64,000 nt of DNA from Eudorina sp. 2006-703-Eu-15 (lineage: Eukaryota > Chlorophyta > Chlorophyceae > Chlamydomonadales > Volvocaceae): positions 248,001 through 312,000 of the forward strand of contig BDSI01000063.1 in assembly GCA_003117195.1 (NCBI GenBank). The letters run 5' to 3'. The stretch's first letter is position 1; each line of letters begins with the position of its first letter. Made by a program: the position numbers and the translations under genes. This document shows, piece after piece, positions 51,206-60,659 of the stretch. The notes under the pieces are model-generated. The model searched no databases. It was not told the DNA's origin and saw only the letters and a list, made by a program, of their open reading frames with translations.

Positions 51206-53813
51206 ATGGACCCCGTTGAACTTGCGACATCGTGCGCAATGCCTCCTGTTATCTCTCGCTCTGCCGTGGCGGAGCAGCCCAAGTGCCTTCGGTCGGCTCA
51301 TCTGAAAACGGACACCTACAACGTGGCCGCTGTTGCTCCCTACCAGGCGATGCCTGTCGCGGGTCCAGTTATTACACATCACAAGTCTACCGCGTTACCT
51401 GTTGTGGAGCCACATCCAGAATTGACTGAGGAGGTACGCGCCGCCCGCGCTTCCTGTTCGGATGCGTATGGCGGGGACACAAATGACATGCGTCGCGGAA
51501 TCCACGCAGGAGCGTGAAGCACGTATCGCGGAGATGATTGGTAACTACATGAAGAAGCTGCAGGAGCGGACTCACCATCATATGGGGTGGGTTCGTCCAG
51601 TTGCTTACGCGAGTGAACGTGACGGTGGGGGAGCCTTCAGCCAACAAATATTTTGTTTTTTTTGTAGATATCCTTATAACCTGGACTTTGACTACGGGCT
51701 CTTGGAGGGGCTGACCAAGTTCAGCATCAACAACCTTGGCGACCCCTTTATTGAGAGCAACTATGGTGTCCATTCTCGCGAGTTCGAGGTATGGATACGC
51801 TCGCTTTTGGACGGATGCCCGAGGTAGCACCTGACTGACTAAGGACAGTTGACACGGTAGTGGTCTAGTGGAACTGCCCTGTTGACGTGATGGGGCCCCA
51901 CGCAGGTTGGCGTCCTCAACTGGTTCGCACGGCTGTGGGAGATCGACGAGGAGGAATACTGGGGTTACATTACCACTTGCGGCACGGAGGGCAACCTGCA
52001 CGGTATCCTGGTTGGGCGTGAGAACTTGCCTGATGGCATCTTGTACGCGTCCGCGGAGTCTCACTATTCGGTCTTTAAGGCGGCGCGTATGTACAGGATG
52101 CAAGCAGAGAAGGTGAGAGATCAAGCATGCCAGTCCTAATGGCCTGGCTGCATCGCGTGGGCCCGTTTATGCTGCTCACGGTGTTAGCGTTCCGAATCCG
52201 CCCACGGATTCAACAGAGTCTCAGCAGTACAGCGCTACTGCAGCAGCAATATTTTTCATTCCTCCCGTGGATTGCAGATTCCGACGTTGGAGACCGGCGA
52301 GATTAACTATGACGACCTGAAGGCCGCGCTTATCGCCAACCAGGGCAAGCCGGCCGTCCTGAACTTGAACATTGGCACGACGGTGAAGGGAGCGGTCGAT
52401 GACCTGGACCGTGTGCTTGAGGTGCTGAAGGTGCGGGTACATGCTGCCGTAATATTGGCGAGGCACTAGCCAGAGGTTAGCAAGTGTTTTGCAGGCAGTG
52501 CAGAAAGCTTCATCATGGGGACAGGTCTGCTGAAGGCCAACGAAATGCGCACATCAAGCAGGGGTGGTTGGGAGATGTGCCTGAAAGCACGGTAGGATTG
52601 GTCTACCGAAGACTTTGATGCCCGCGGCGCCGTTGACATACAGGAGGCGGGCTACACCGAGGACCGCTTCTTCATCCACTGCGATGGCGCACTGTTCGGC
52701 ATGATGATGCCGTTCCTGCGCCGTGATGCACCCATGGTCACGTTCCGGAAGCCGATCGGCTCCGTGTCCGTGTCAGGCCACAAGTTCGTGGGGGCCCCCG
52801 TGCCGTGCGGTGTTGTCATTACCAGGTGCGTTGGGGTGTCGCGATTCCGGAACGGGTGGTGGGGCGACACGAGGTTCCGGAGCGACGACCGTCGCCGAAA
52901 CGCAGTAGCTTCGTGGAGTAGGGCAGCAGCTTCGATCGTTCGTTAGGTGCTGTTGGGTTGAACATCGTGCCAGCTTCGCGACAGTGTCAGCCGGCAGGGT
53001 GGTGAACGAGCCAAGCTCGGTTAGCAACAAGTAATGGGAATTTCTCCACATCATACATCCATACTATGTGTGTTTGCATTGCGGACTTCATATGAAATGT
53101 ACACGGTTGTGCATCGGGGTTTCTGCTTTGACAGGTTCAAGTACGTGATGGCCCTGTCCTCGGATGTGGAGTACCTGAACAGCCGGGATGCAACCATTAT
53201 GGGTAGCCGCAACGGACACGCGCCGATTTACCTGTGGTACACCCTGACGCGTAAGGGGTACGAGGGCATGCGACGGGACGTGGAGAGCTGCATGCGCAAT
53301 GCGCACGTCCTCAAGCAGGTGGGCGCCTGACGTACTTTCCTCACGAGGCGTTGGGAAGGTAGCCACTGAAGGGCAACACAGACAAGTACTAGGAACCTCT
53401 GAAGCGGACGATGAATGGACACTATGGCAAGCAACAAGGCCACTGGGCCTAGAGAGGATCCTCTACACGGTGTGAGTCATGGTTCAAAAGATTTCGAGAA
53501 AGGTCTTCACGTTGGGACTTCGCCTAAACTTATCGCACCACAGATGCTGGAAAGCGCCGGGATTCGCACGATGCTAAACGAGCTCTCCAACACGGTCGTG
53601 TTCGAGCGCCCCAAGGAGGAGGCTTTCGTACGGAAGTGGCAGCTGGCCTGCGAGGCTGACATCGCGCACGTGGTGGTGATGCCCAACATCACGGTGGAGA
53701 AGCTGGAGGAGTTCGTGGCGGACTACGTGCAGAGCCGGGCTCGCGTCGCCATCGCGGCTGCGAAACGGGTTGCCTGCGAAGCCAAGGCGGCGCAGGAGGA
53801 GCTGGAAGCGTGA
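51206..53813 (+). CDS. SDC: Serine decarboxylase (PLP group II decarboxylase)
   Basis: Converts L-serine to ethanolamine and CO2, feeding phosphatidylethanolamine and choline synthesis; cytosolic in plants. Exons: 51206-51433, 51510-51586, 51668-51788, 51906-52112, 52278-52430, 52644-52825, 53135-53318 and 53544-53813. All are in phase, giving 473 aa. The first ATG is at 51206. Hallmarks of plant [24 protein letters not shown] (split here: [16 protein letters not shown]), the [16 protein letters not shown] block, [42 protein letters not shown], and SVSGHKFVG with the PLP-binding Lys codon at 52782-52784. Later come [25 protein letters not shown] and [11 protein letters not shown]. The N-terminal 76 residues (exon 1) are poorly conserved. 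The C-terminus adds an Ala/Glu-rich helix. Histidine-decarboxylase-like names are often attached to this family, but the overall match is to plant serine decarboxylases. Confidence 0.95.
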
Positions 53814-55380
53814 GCAAGGAAGTCCGATGGACGGCGCGCTGACGAGTTGACATGGGGTGTGCATGGCAGTGATGTACGGAAACCGGGGAGTGGTTGATTC
53901 ACATCAGATTTTAACACTAAACGGAATTAATCTTCTACGCGTTTCTTGTTTGTATTTTACATGTGATAGCCGCGGCTGCGCATATTTGGCTGAGCGGGAG
54001 TCTACGTCGGGAAGTCCGGAGAGAGTTGCGGTGTCCTTCTGCAGGCCCTTGCCTGTTTCCTGTGCCTTGCCGTGCGTGTTTGTTGTGCACTAGCAGGAGG
54101 TAAGGACACGGACAGGCTTCATGGGGTTGACGTTGGGAATGAGGACCATGTGGCTTCACAGGTCTGGGTCCACAAGCTTGACGAATCGAAAATGACGAAC
54201 ATCTGGGTTGCAAGGACGAAGAGTTTATTTGGAGGCATATTGCCTGATTTGACTTGGCACGTTAGCACAGTGTGGCCTTTGTCGTATGGGCATGTACTGT
54301 ATCTCGCACCTTTATAATTGTCATCGCTGACGTGGGCCTTTTGCCGAGATGTCAAGCAAGTTCTACAGCAAGGGAAATATTCTGTGGCGAGAATCGTCTG
54401 GGTTGAGTGCCGTTTGCGTCGAGTTAACGGCACAGGTGCCATGATGTTTGCGGAGGTCCCCTGCAGGGTAACTGGTAACATTGCGGGGTCTGTAAATTAC
54501 TGGAGATTTTAGTGAGATGGCAAACATGTGAGCACGCACACTATATGCAACAGATACGTTGGGTCCCACTTCTGCGGTGTGCCGCATGCTCGTGGGCCAG
54601 TTGTCCCCAACAGCGCTGGCACCATGAATGAATGCCCATTCCGTGGACAACGAACGACCACTCCAGCCCCTTACATGCGGAGTCGGTCAACCAAATCACT
54701 GTCCTAGTTATGGCAGGACATTGTCCTCGCGTCAGCTCGTTGTCTTCGTTCAATGGACACGCCATCTGCATTCATCCGTTGCTCCATTACTGACTCCCCA
54801 AAAAAATAGTATAATGGGGGTTCTAGGACAGCTCCGACTAACCCCCAACTAACTCGTGTACGCCACCCCAACCCCCCTCAGCCGTACAGGCGATAGCGTG
54901 GCAGTCGGCAGCTGCGCGAGTGTGAGCAGGTAGTTGTACGGCGGCCCGGCTCGGAAGCTACCGGGCTGTAGTGGCGCAACCCCCGCGTCGGGGTCCCCCC
55001 CCGACCCTCCCCGCAACGCACCCAACTCCACGCTGTCTTAGCACGGACCTCGCTCTCCTCCACACTCGTTCGCAGTTGTCCAGTGGACCGGTAGTCTTCA
55101 TACGCAGTAAACGAGATGCCGATGCAAAGTTCATGCTTTGCATGCAATAACTAAGAAGGCTTCCACAACGCAATCACCAGGCCCCAAGTGACTGCATGGG
55201 GACGACGGCGTCGCGGACGGCTTGGCGCGTTACGTCACCCAGCGGCAGGCTTCATCGCCCCAGCCTCGTTGGCAGGCAGCTACTGATGTGCGGGCCAGAG
55301 GCCCCGCGGTGCCGGCGGCAAAGAGCGGCCTGCGGGAGGTCCAGGACGCCGTGCGGCATCCGCTCGTGGCACGCCTGCTC
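53814..55380. other. Convergent 3' interval, decarboxylase and kinase-like gene
   Basis: The first about 700 bp are probably decarboxylase 3' UTR. Open frames beyond it are short and unrecognised. The 17-bp repeat array closes the interval. Confidence 0.4.
54491..54495 (+). terminator. Candidate TGTAA polyadenylation signal for the decarboxylase
   Basis: TGTAA is the usual green-algal poly(A) signal. This copy lies about 680 bp after the stop codon at 53811-53813, in AT-richer sequence, giving a plausible 3' UTR length. No transcript evidence is available here. Confidence 0.35.
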
Positions 55381-55383
55381 CGA

Positions 55384-55533
55384 CCACAGCCTAGCGCGGA
55401 CCACAGCCTAGCGCGGACCACAGCCTAGCGCGGACCACAGCCTAGCGCGGACCACAGCCTAGCGCGGACCACAGCCTAGCGCGGACCACAGCCTAGCGCG
55501 GACCACAGCCTAGCGCGGACCACAGCCTAGCGC
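55384..55533. repeat. 17-bp tandem repeat, 9 copies
   Basis: The unit ACCACAGCCTAGCGCGG is repeated without visible change. It starts about 100 bp beyond the stop codon of the minus-strand kinase-like gene, so it would lie in its 3' UTR or just past it. Confidence 0.96.
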
Positions 55534-55636
55534 GGCGAGGGCAACCCTGCCCAGCAGCAGCCGCGTGCAGGGCCGCAGCGACCCGCGCGCAGCGCGCGAC
55601 CCCGCGCACGGAAGCTGCACTTAGCAGGCGCCACGC

Positions 55637-58600
55637 TCAGACCGGCGCGCTTGCGGAAAACCAGGGGTGGCACAGCGCTTCTACTGCAGAAGGGCGTGAG
55701 GCCGCCGCGCTCGCCGTCAGCTGCGCCTTGAGCTCCACGCACTGTGCGCCCAGTGACAGGATCTCGCACTTCTCCATCAGCCGCCCAACAAGCTGCACGT
55801 CCGACGCGGTTGTGTACATGCCGCGCTCGTCCAGGGTGTCGTCCGTCCAGCAGGCGGCGCGGAAGCTGCCCTCGCCAGCCGTCTGCGCCGGCGCCCGCGC
55901 CACGGACTCCAGGTCCGACAGCATCCACGAGTCCTGGTAGTTGAGGGTGAACAAAGCACTCTGACTGACGTCTCACACCGCACTGAGCTCTTTTTGCTCG
56001 CGTGGACGTGCACGCGGGCCCCCGGGGCGGCATGATGTGCCGCACGCATTCGGCATGAATCTATGCCCAGCCAGCAGCGTGCTGCGTCCCCAAAGCACGT
56101 GCGTGCCTCGCGAAGGTCCCAAACGCCTGCCTGATGCGCGCTGCCTGTTCAGCAGACAGACCTACCTGGCCGATGCACAGCACGTTCTCCCTGCAAGATG
56201 CAACGCCACGTAGTCAAATGGGGCGTAATGCAACATGCGGTGCAGGGCCCAGCTAGGGGTTCTATCAGACCGCTTCGATCGGCTGAAATCTATCGACCCC
56301 ACCAGCGGATGTCGCGGTGCACGTAGCCGGCCTGGTGTAGCGCAGCGACGCCGCGCAGCACGTCCTGGATCGCCCGCCGCAGCTCGCCCTCGTTCGTGGG
56401 GCGCCGGTGACTACCCAGGGGCGCCAGGGCCACCTTGTACGTGCCCTTGCTCTCGCTGAGGGTCGGCCCATCAGTGGCGTGGATGAGGCCTGCAGCGCGG
56501 CGGGTCGCGCTGGGAGGGACACCGAAGTGGGACGTGGGGAGGTGAGCCTCAGCAAAGATATGACGGCGCGGGCCCGCAGACATGGAGGACTGTTACAACT
56601 AAGTGCTTGCGCGGAGGTGCCCCGGTGAGCCCGCAGGTTGGTCATGGTTGCTGCAAGGGTCTGGGAGCTGCACCTACCCATACACGTTGGCCAGGTCGTC
56701 GTACTCGACACCCTTGTTGTTGCTGGCGAAGTTTTCGATTTTCTTGACGACCCTGGAAACACGGATTATAAATGATAATCTTTGAATGCATCACAGTGCG
56801 TGCTTAGGCGTGGGGTGTGGCTGCGCCTACCGGTCCGCGAGGATCGTGATCGTGGTACCGTGCGGGCGCTCGAGCACAGCCCCAACGGTCACAGGGTACG
56901 GCGGCAGCAGCGGCCGCAAGCACCAGCACAGCAGGCGGAAGAGGTTGGCCACGTGGTGCACCACCTCGACACGATCGGCGACCTGAGTGAGCAAGCGATG
57001 GGGCATCAAGCAAGCGAGTGATCAGGAACACCGGGTTGCTAAAAGCAGGCGAGCCCACAGGAACGCACCACAGAAAGATTGAACTGCTTGCTGATGCTGA
57101 CGGGCTGTTGAGGCTGGCTCTTGAGCACGGCGTAGAACTGCATGGACCATAATCGAAATAGATAGACTGCGGTGACTACAAGAACAGCACTTGCAGGCAC
57201 TGCACTCAAGTTCTCACTTGGAGCTGTGGGCCCGCAGTCGCATAGCACGGCAGATACGGCAGGTTGCCAAAAGCGATTGGCGACCACACATGCCCTGTTG
57301 AGTATCACAGCATAGACCTCAACTCGAAAAGAAGTGACCAAAGTCAACGATGAATGAATATCAATCAGCTCACCCATTTTGGAGCCAAGCTTCTCCACAG
57401 CGAGTCTCATGTCGTGGCTTCTCGCCTTGACCTCCCCCTGCGCAGGCACACAATGTCCATAGAGTAGGCATGCAAAGTCCATCATGTAGGTGCCTCACAG
57501 CTGTCTTCGACCCAGGTAGGTGCCAGCTCACCTTGAACACGAGCGTGTCGTCCACCCAGAGGCAGAAATCTGGGCGCAGGAGTCCGCGCGTTACTCCCGA
57601 ACGGTCCGACGTGTCATGGTCCAGGCGGTGAGGCAGCAGCCCTGCAAACGAGCGTTCATGGCCAGGAAGGGCTCAAGGCAGGGGTGTCGGCTCGCGGCAA
57701 GAGGATGGCATGCGTGCCGCACCTGTCAGGGCCTGTAGTCGCGCAAATAGGGCGTCGATGAGCGGACCCAAATTCACAGCGAGCAATATCTCCGATCCGC
57801 CAGGAGGCCCGGGGCTGAGGGCCGTGAATACCGTGGCCGACAAGGCGAACGCCCCAGGGGTCGCCTCCACCAGGTGCAGCACGCGGTGGCTGTCCACATC
57901 GTAGCGCAGCCGGTTGTAAGCGACCGGATCCAGCGGCAGCGGCCTGCCCAGCGGCTGCTCCAGCCAGCGCCGAAGTGCGGCAGCAGTTGCGGGCGGCAGT
58001 GTCCCGGGGTCGCCCGCAAGCATCGCCAGCGCCACCTCAGCGCTTCGGTCTGCATTCGATTATTGACGATGGACATGCAAGACGGGCCGGTACACTTAGG
58101 CAAGGGCAGGTCCGAATGCGGCAGGGCCCAGAGCCCGTGTGTTAGCAAGTATGGGCGCGCCGAAACTTATTGACGCACCGTCGAGAACTCCTCCAGGTGC
58201 AACCGCTGTGCCTGCAAGGGCGGCGGGGATGCCACAAGCACGATGGCCGCATTCTGCTGCCGGTTCCCAACGCTACAGCCAACCCCCACCCTCGTGGAAA
58301 TGCTCACCAGCAGCAGCAGGGTTAGGCACAACATGTCCCCCTGAGACTGCAGCGTCTTGGTCGCGGGCGCGTACAACTACCCTTATACGCATTCGGGTAG
58401 CTATTATCGGTCGGTCGCCATCGAGACGCGCTGCGCCCCATTCTGCTGCCTGGTCTTAATCAACCGCATGCCAATCCCCACCCAACAGCCTCGTGGAAAG
58501 ATGCTCACCAGCAGCAGCCGTCAGCGACCCTGCAGGGGAAGGCAAGCACAACGGATCCCGGTGAGACTGCAGCTTCATGATACGCATTATAGTACACACA

Positions 58601-59338
58601 TACCCTGGTGCAGGGCCCCGCGACCCTGGGCGCCACCACAATCCGTAGTCCACCCGTACCAAGTGAGCCTCAACAATTCACGCGGAAAGTCACTCACCGG
58701 CAGCCGCAGACTCCGCGCGGCCTGAAGGGGGAAGCATGCAAAACAGGACAAACATCCTCAGAGAGTACTTGAGCTCGGACAAACAACCCCAAGGAGGACT
58801 CGGCGGTCAGCAGCCGGGCAATCGGTTGCAACGTGAACGTACAGCGGCAGATGTAGATCCCCACGGCCAGCCTCCGCTCCCCGCTCCGGTGGCTGAATCG
58901 CGGAACTAAACACCTAGGTCTTGCGCTCAGGTCCACCCGCACTCAGTTGCAAGTTCCAGGCGCGCACAAGCTCTTCGATCGGAAATACCGATTCCAAAGC
59001 CTCCCGCATACCGCATACCGTAACGCGCAACAAGAATCCCAAACACGCTTTCAGGATATTCATCGGTTGGTCGGTCAATCGGACGCCAGGGCACCGGCGC
59101 GATGGCGACGGATACATTAAAACCGCTTACCGGTCGCCAGTCGCAGAACCTTGCGCACTGCAGCTCGACTGATGCCTGCGGTCTGCAGCTCGGCGTCGTC
59201 GAGCGCGAAAAAAGCTCGGCGCTTAGTAGGACCCGAAAAACCTTGCCTTTCCAGAACTGAGATGCATTCCTCTTTCTCATCATCGTCCAGATCGTCCAGT
59301 CCCAAGATGAACGCACGGAGGTCCCAAACCCTCCCCAT
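55637..59338 (-). CDS. SAM-like / PD-(D/E)XK-like / kinase-like fusion protein
   Basis: Exact 3' exons: 57723 to about 58016, 57532-57641, 57374-57437, 57069-57166, 56831-56982, 56678-56752, 56303-56509, 56166-56190 and 55637-55933; all join in phase. 5' exons: 59131-59338 (ATG at 59338) and short pieces near 58920-59060, 58695-58718, 58310-58350 and 58170-58202, less certain. The N-terminal 69 residues look like a SAM domain (LDDLDDDEKEECISVLERQG ... AGISRAAVRKVL). The middle has RPDFCLWVDD, then KGEVKA after the splice, i.e. PD followed 14 residues later by ExK, the PD-(D/E)XK nuclease signature. The C-terminal domain is kinase-like: YKVALAPLG, VAALHQAGYVHRDIRWENVL, DLE in place of DFG, YTTASDVQLVGRL and RPSAVEALCHPWF. 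Crinkler-type effector proteins of eukaryotes combine similar nuclease-like and kinase-like modules. That relation is inference and the substrate is unknown. Confidence 0.75.
56166..56190 (-). other. 25-nt microexon completing the kinase catalytic loop
   Basis: Acceptor CTGCAG and donor GTAGGT bound an exon whose first base completes the Trp of HRDIRW and which then encodes ENVLCIGQ. The Asn of the HRD-xxxx-N motif is therefore supplied by this tiny exon, so skipping it would remove a metal-binding residue. Confidence 0.85.
58240..58600. repeat. Imperfect tandem duplication in the 5' part of the kinase-like gene
   Basis: About 58240-58350 and 58440-58580 share ATTCTGCTGCC, CTCGTGGAAA-GATGCTCACCAGCAGCAG and GAGACTGCAG in the same order. 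Each copy carries a possible short exon with GTGAGC donor. The duplication blurs which 5' exons are used. Confidence 0.65.
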
Positions 59339-59430
59339 GAGCGTTGGCTGCCTCGTTAGTATGTGCTGCAGCTAGCTTTGGCAAAGGAACGAAAACGAGG
59401 TTAGTAGAGGTAAATCAGTTAAATGAGTTA

Positions 59431-60472
59431 TGGCGGATTTCATTTCAAATGTCCACTTTCAGAACGATTTTCGGACCGTATCGTACGTTAACGAGGTTAA
59501 CCAGGTTCTCGCGGGGACCTCCGTTCAGGGTCTGAACGCAGCATGAACGATCCATGAACGATACATGAACGGTGCATGAGCGCTCACAGTGAACGTTTAC
59601 TGAACGGTACGGGAACGGTTTATGAACGGTCACCAACTTCCTCCACAGCATCCGTGGAATCCGATATTCCGATTGATCTATCAGCAACGCTTTATTAATT
59701 TTTGCAAAGTTAAAAAATGGGAAAGAGGTGCCAGCTTCCTGATTGCAAGTTGAATGGCGCCCATGGACACCCGGTGACCACCTGCCTCGGCGTTGGGTTG
59801 CTGAGGCGATTGCTTCCGAGCGGGCACTTAGGCGACTTTGCGGCCGTCACTGTTCCGGCTGGACCCGATCCTCAGCCCGGGCTTCCACCAAACAGTCGTT
59901 ACGAAGCCCAGGACCAGCACCATAGCAAATGTCGTGATGGACCACTTTGCAAGTATTTCTGAAGCGCGGGTGTTCGCGAACTCGCGGAAGAGTTCATCCT
60001 TCACTCCTGCTGCGCTTGCACTAGAGACAAGCGACAGCAGCAAGTACTGGTGCAAGGCTAACATTCCCAAGTACAATTACGCATTTTCAATGTGAAAACT
60101 AGACCTGCTTTGCAGATCGATCGATTTCCACGACTGTTGTAGATGCCGGGTGACCGTTCATGGATCGTTCACTGAAAGGGTGACCGTTCACCATGAACGT
60201 TCATTGAGCGGTTATAAACCGTTCACTGAACGAAGAGACCCGCGTTTAGCTTATATACTCGCAAGATGGACCTTCTCACAAAGCAGATGCTCGTTGATGT
60301 GGTGGATCGCCTTGAGACCTCGCGCCTTCAGGACATCGCCAAATTGAAAAAAGAGAGCGTTTGCTGCTGCTGGTGCGCTCCCGCGGGCTCCAGAACCGTA
60401 CGTAAACCTCGTTAACGTACGATACGGTCCAAAAATCGTTCTGAAAGTGGACATTTCAAATGAAATCCGCCA
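59431..60472. mobile_element. 1.04 kb TIR element with TA target duplication
   Basis: 68-bp terminal inverted repeats (59431-59498 and 60405-60472) start TGGCGGATTTCATTT, differ by two bases and are flanked by TA. Inside each end are clusters of TGAACGGT-type motifs: direct on the left (about 59530-59640), inverted on the right (about 60155-60235). These would be candidate transposase-binding sites. No transposase is recognisable. TA duplication with such TIRs suggests a Tc1/mariner-type non-autonomous element. It sits 93 bp upstream of the start codon of the kinase-like gene. Confidence 0.85.
59828..60076 (-). CDS. Small ORF inside the 1.04 kb element, membrane-protein-like
   Basis: 82 codons from the ATG at 60076. 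A short hydrophobic N-terminus (LLLSLVSSASAAG) resembles a signal sequence or first helix. A charged middle is followed by a clear hydrophobic stretch, FAMVLVLGFVTTVWW. I do not recognise it. An overlapping plus-strand frame (59717-59962, with four Cys) is an alternative. It could be passenger host sequence or chance. Confidence 0.25.
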   Translation of the reverse strand: MYLGMLALHQYLLLSLVSSASAAGVKDELFREFANTRASEILAKWSITTFAMVLVLGFVTTVWWKPGLRIGSSRNSDGRKVA

Positions 60473-60659
60473 TAAATGGTCCGGCTCGGCGCAAAACTGG
60501 GATTGGCATGGATGTTGGCATGGGCGATGGGGGCGAGAGCCTGAAATCCTGGCTCTCTTCACATAAGCGTGCTGTATGCTATATGAATAATTTGCTTTAA
60601 ATGTCGCAAGCCTGAAACTGCTGCCACCCTTCCAAAAACCGACAATTTCATACCCGGTT

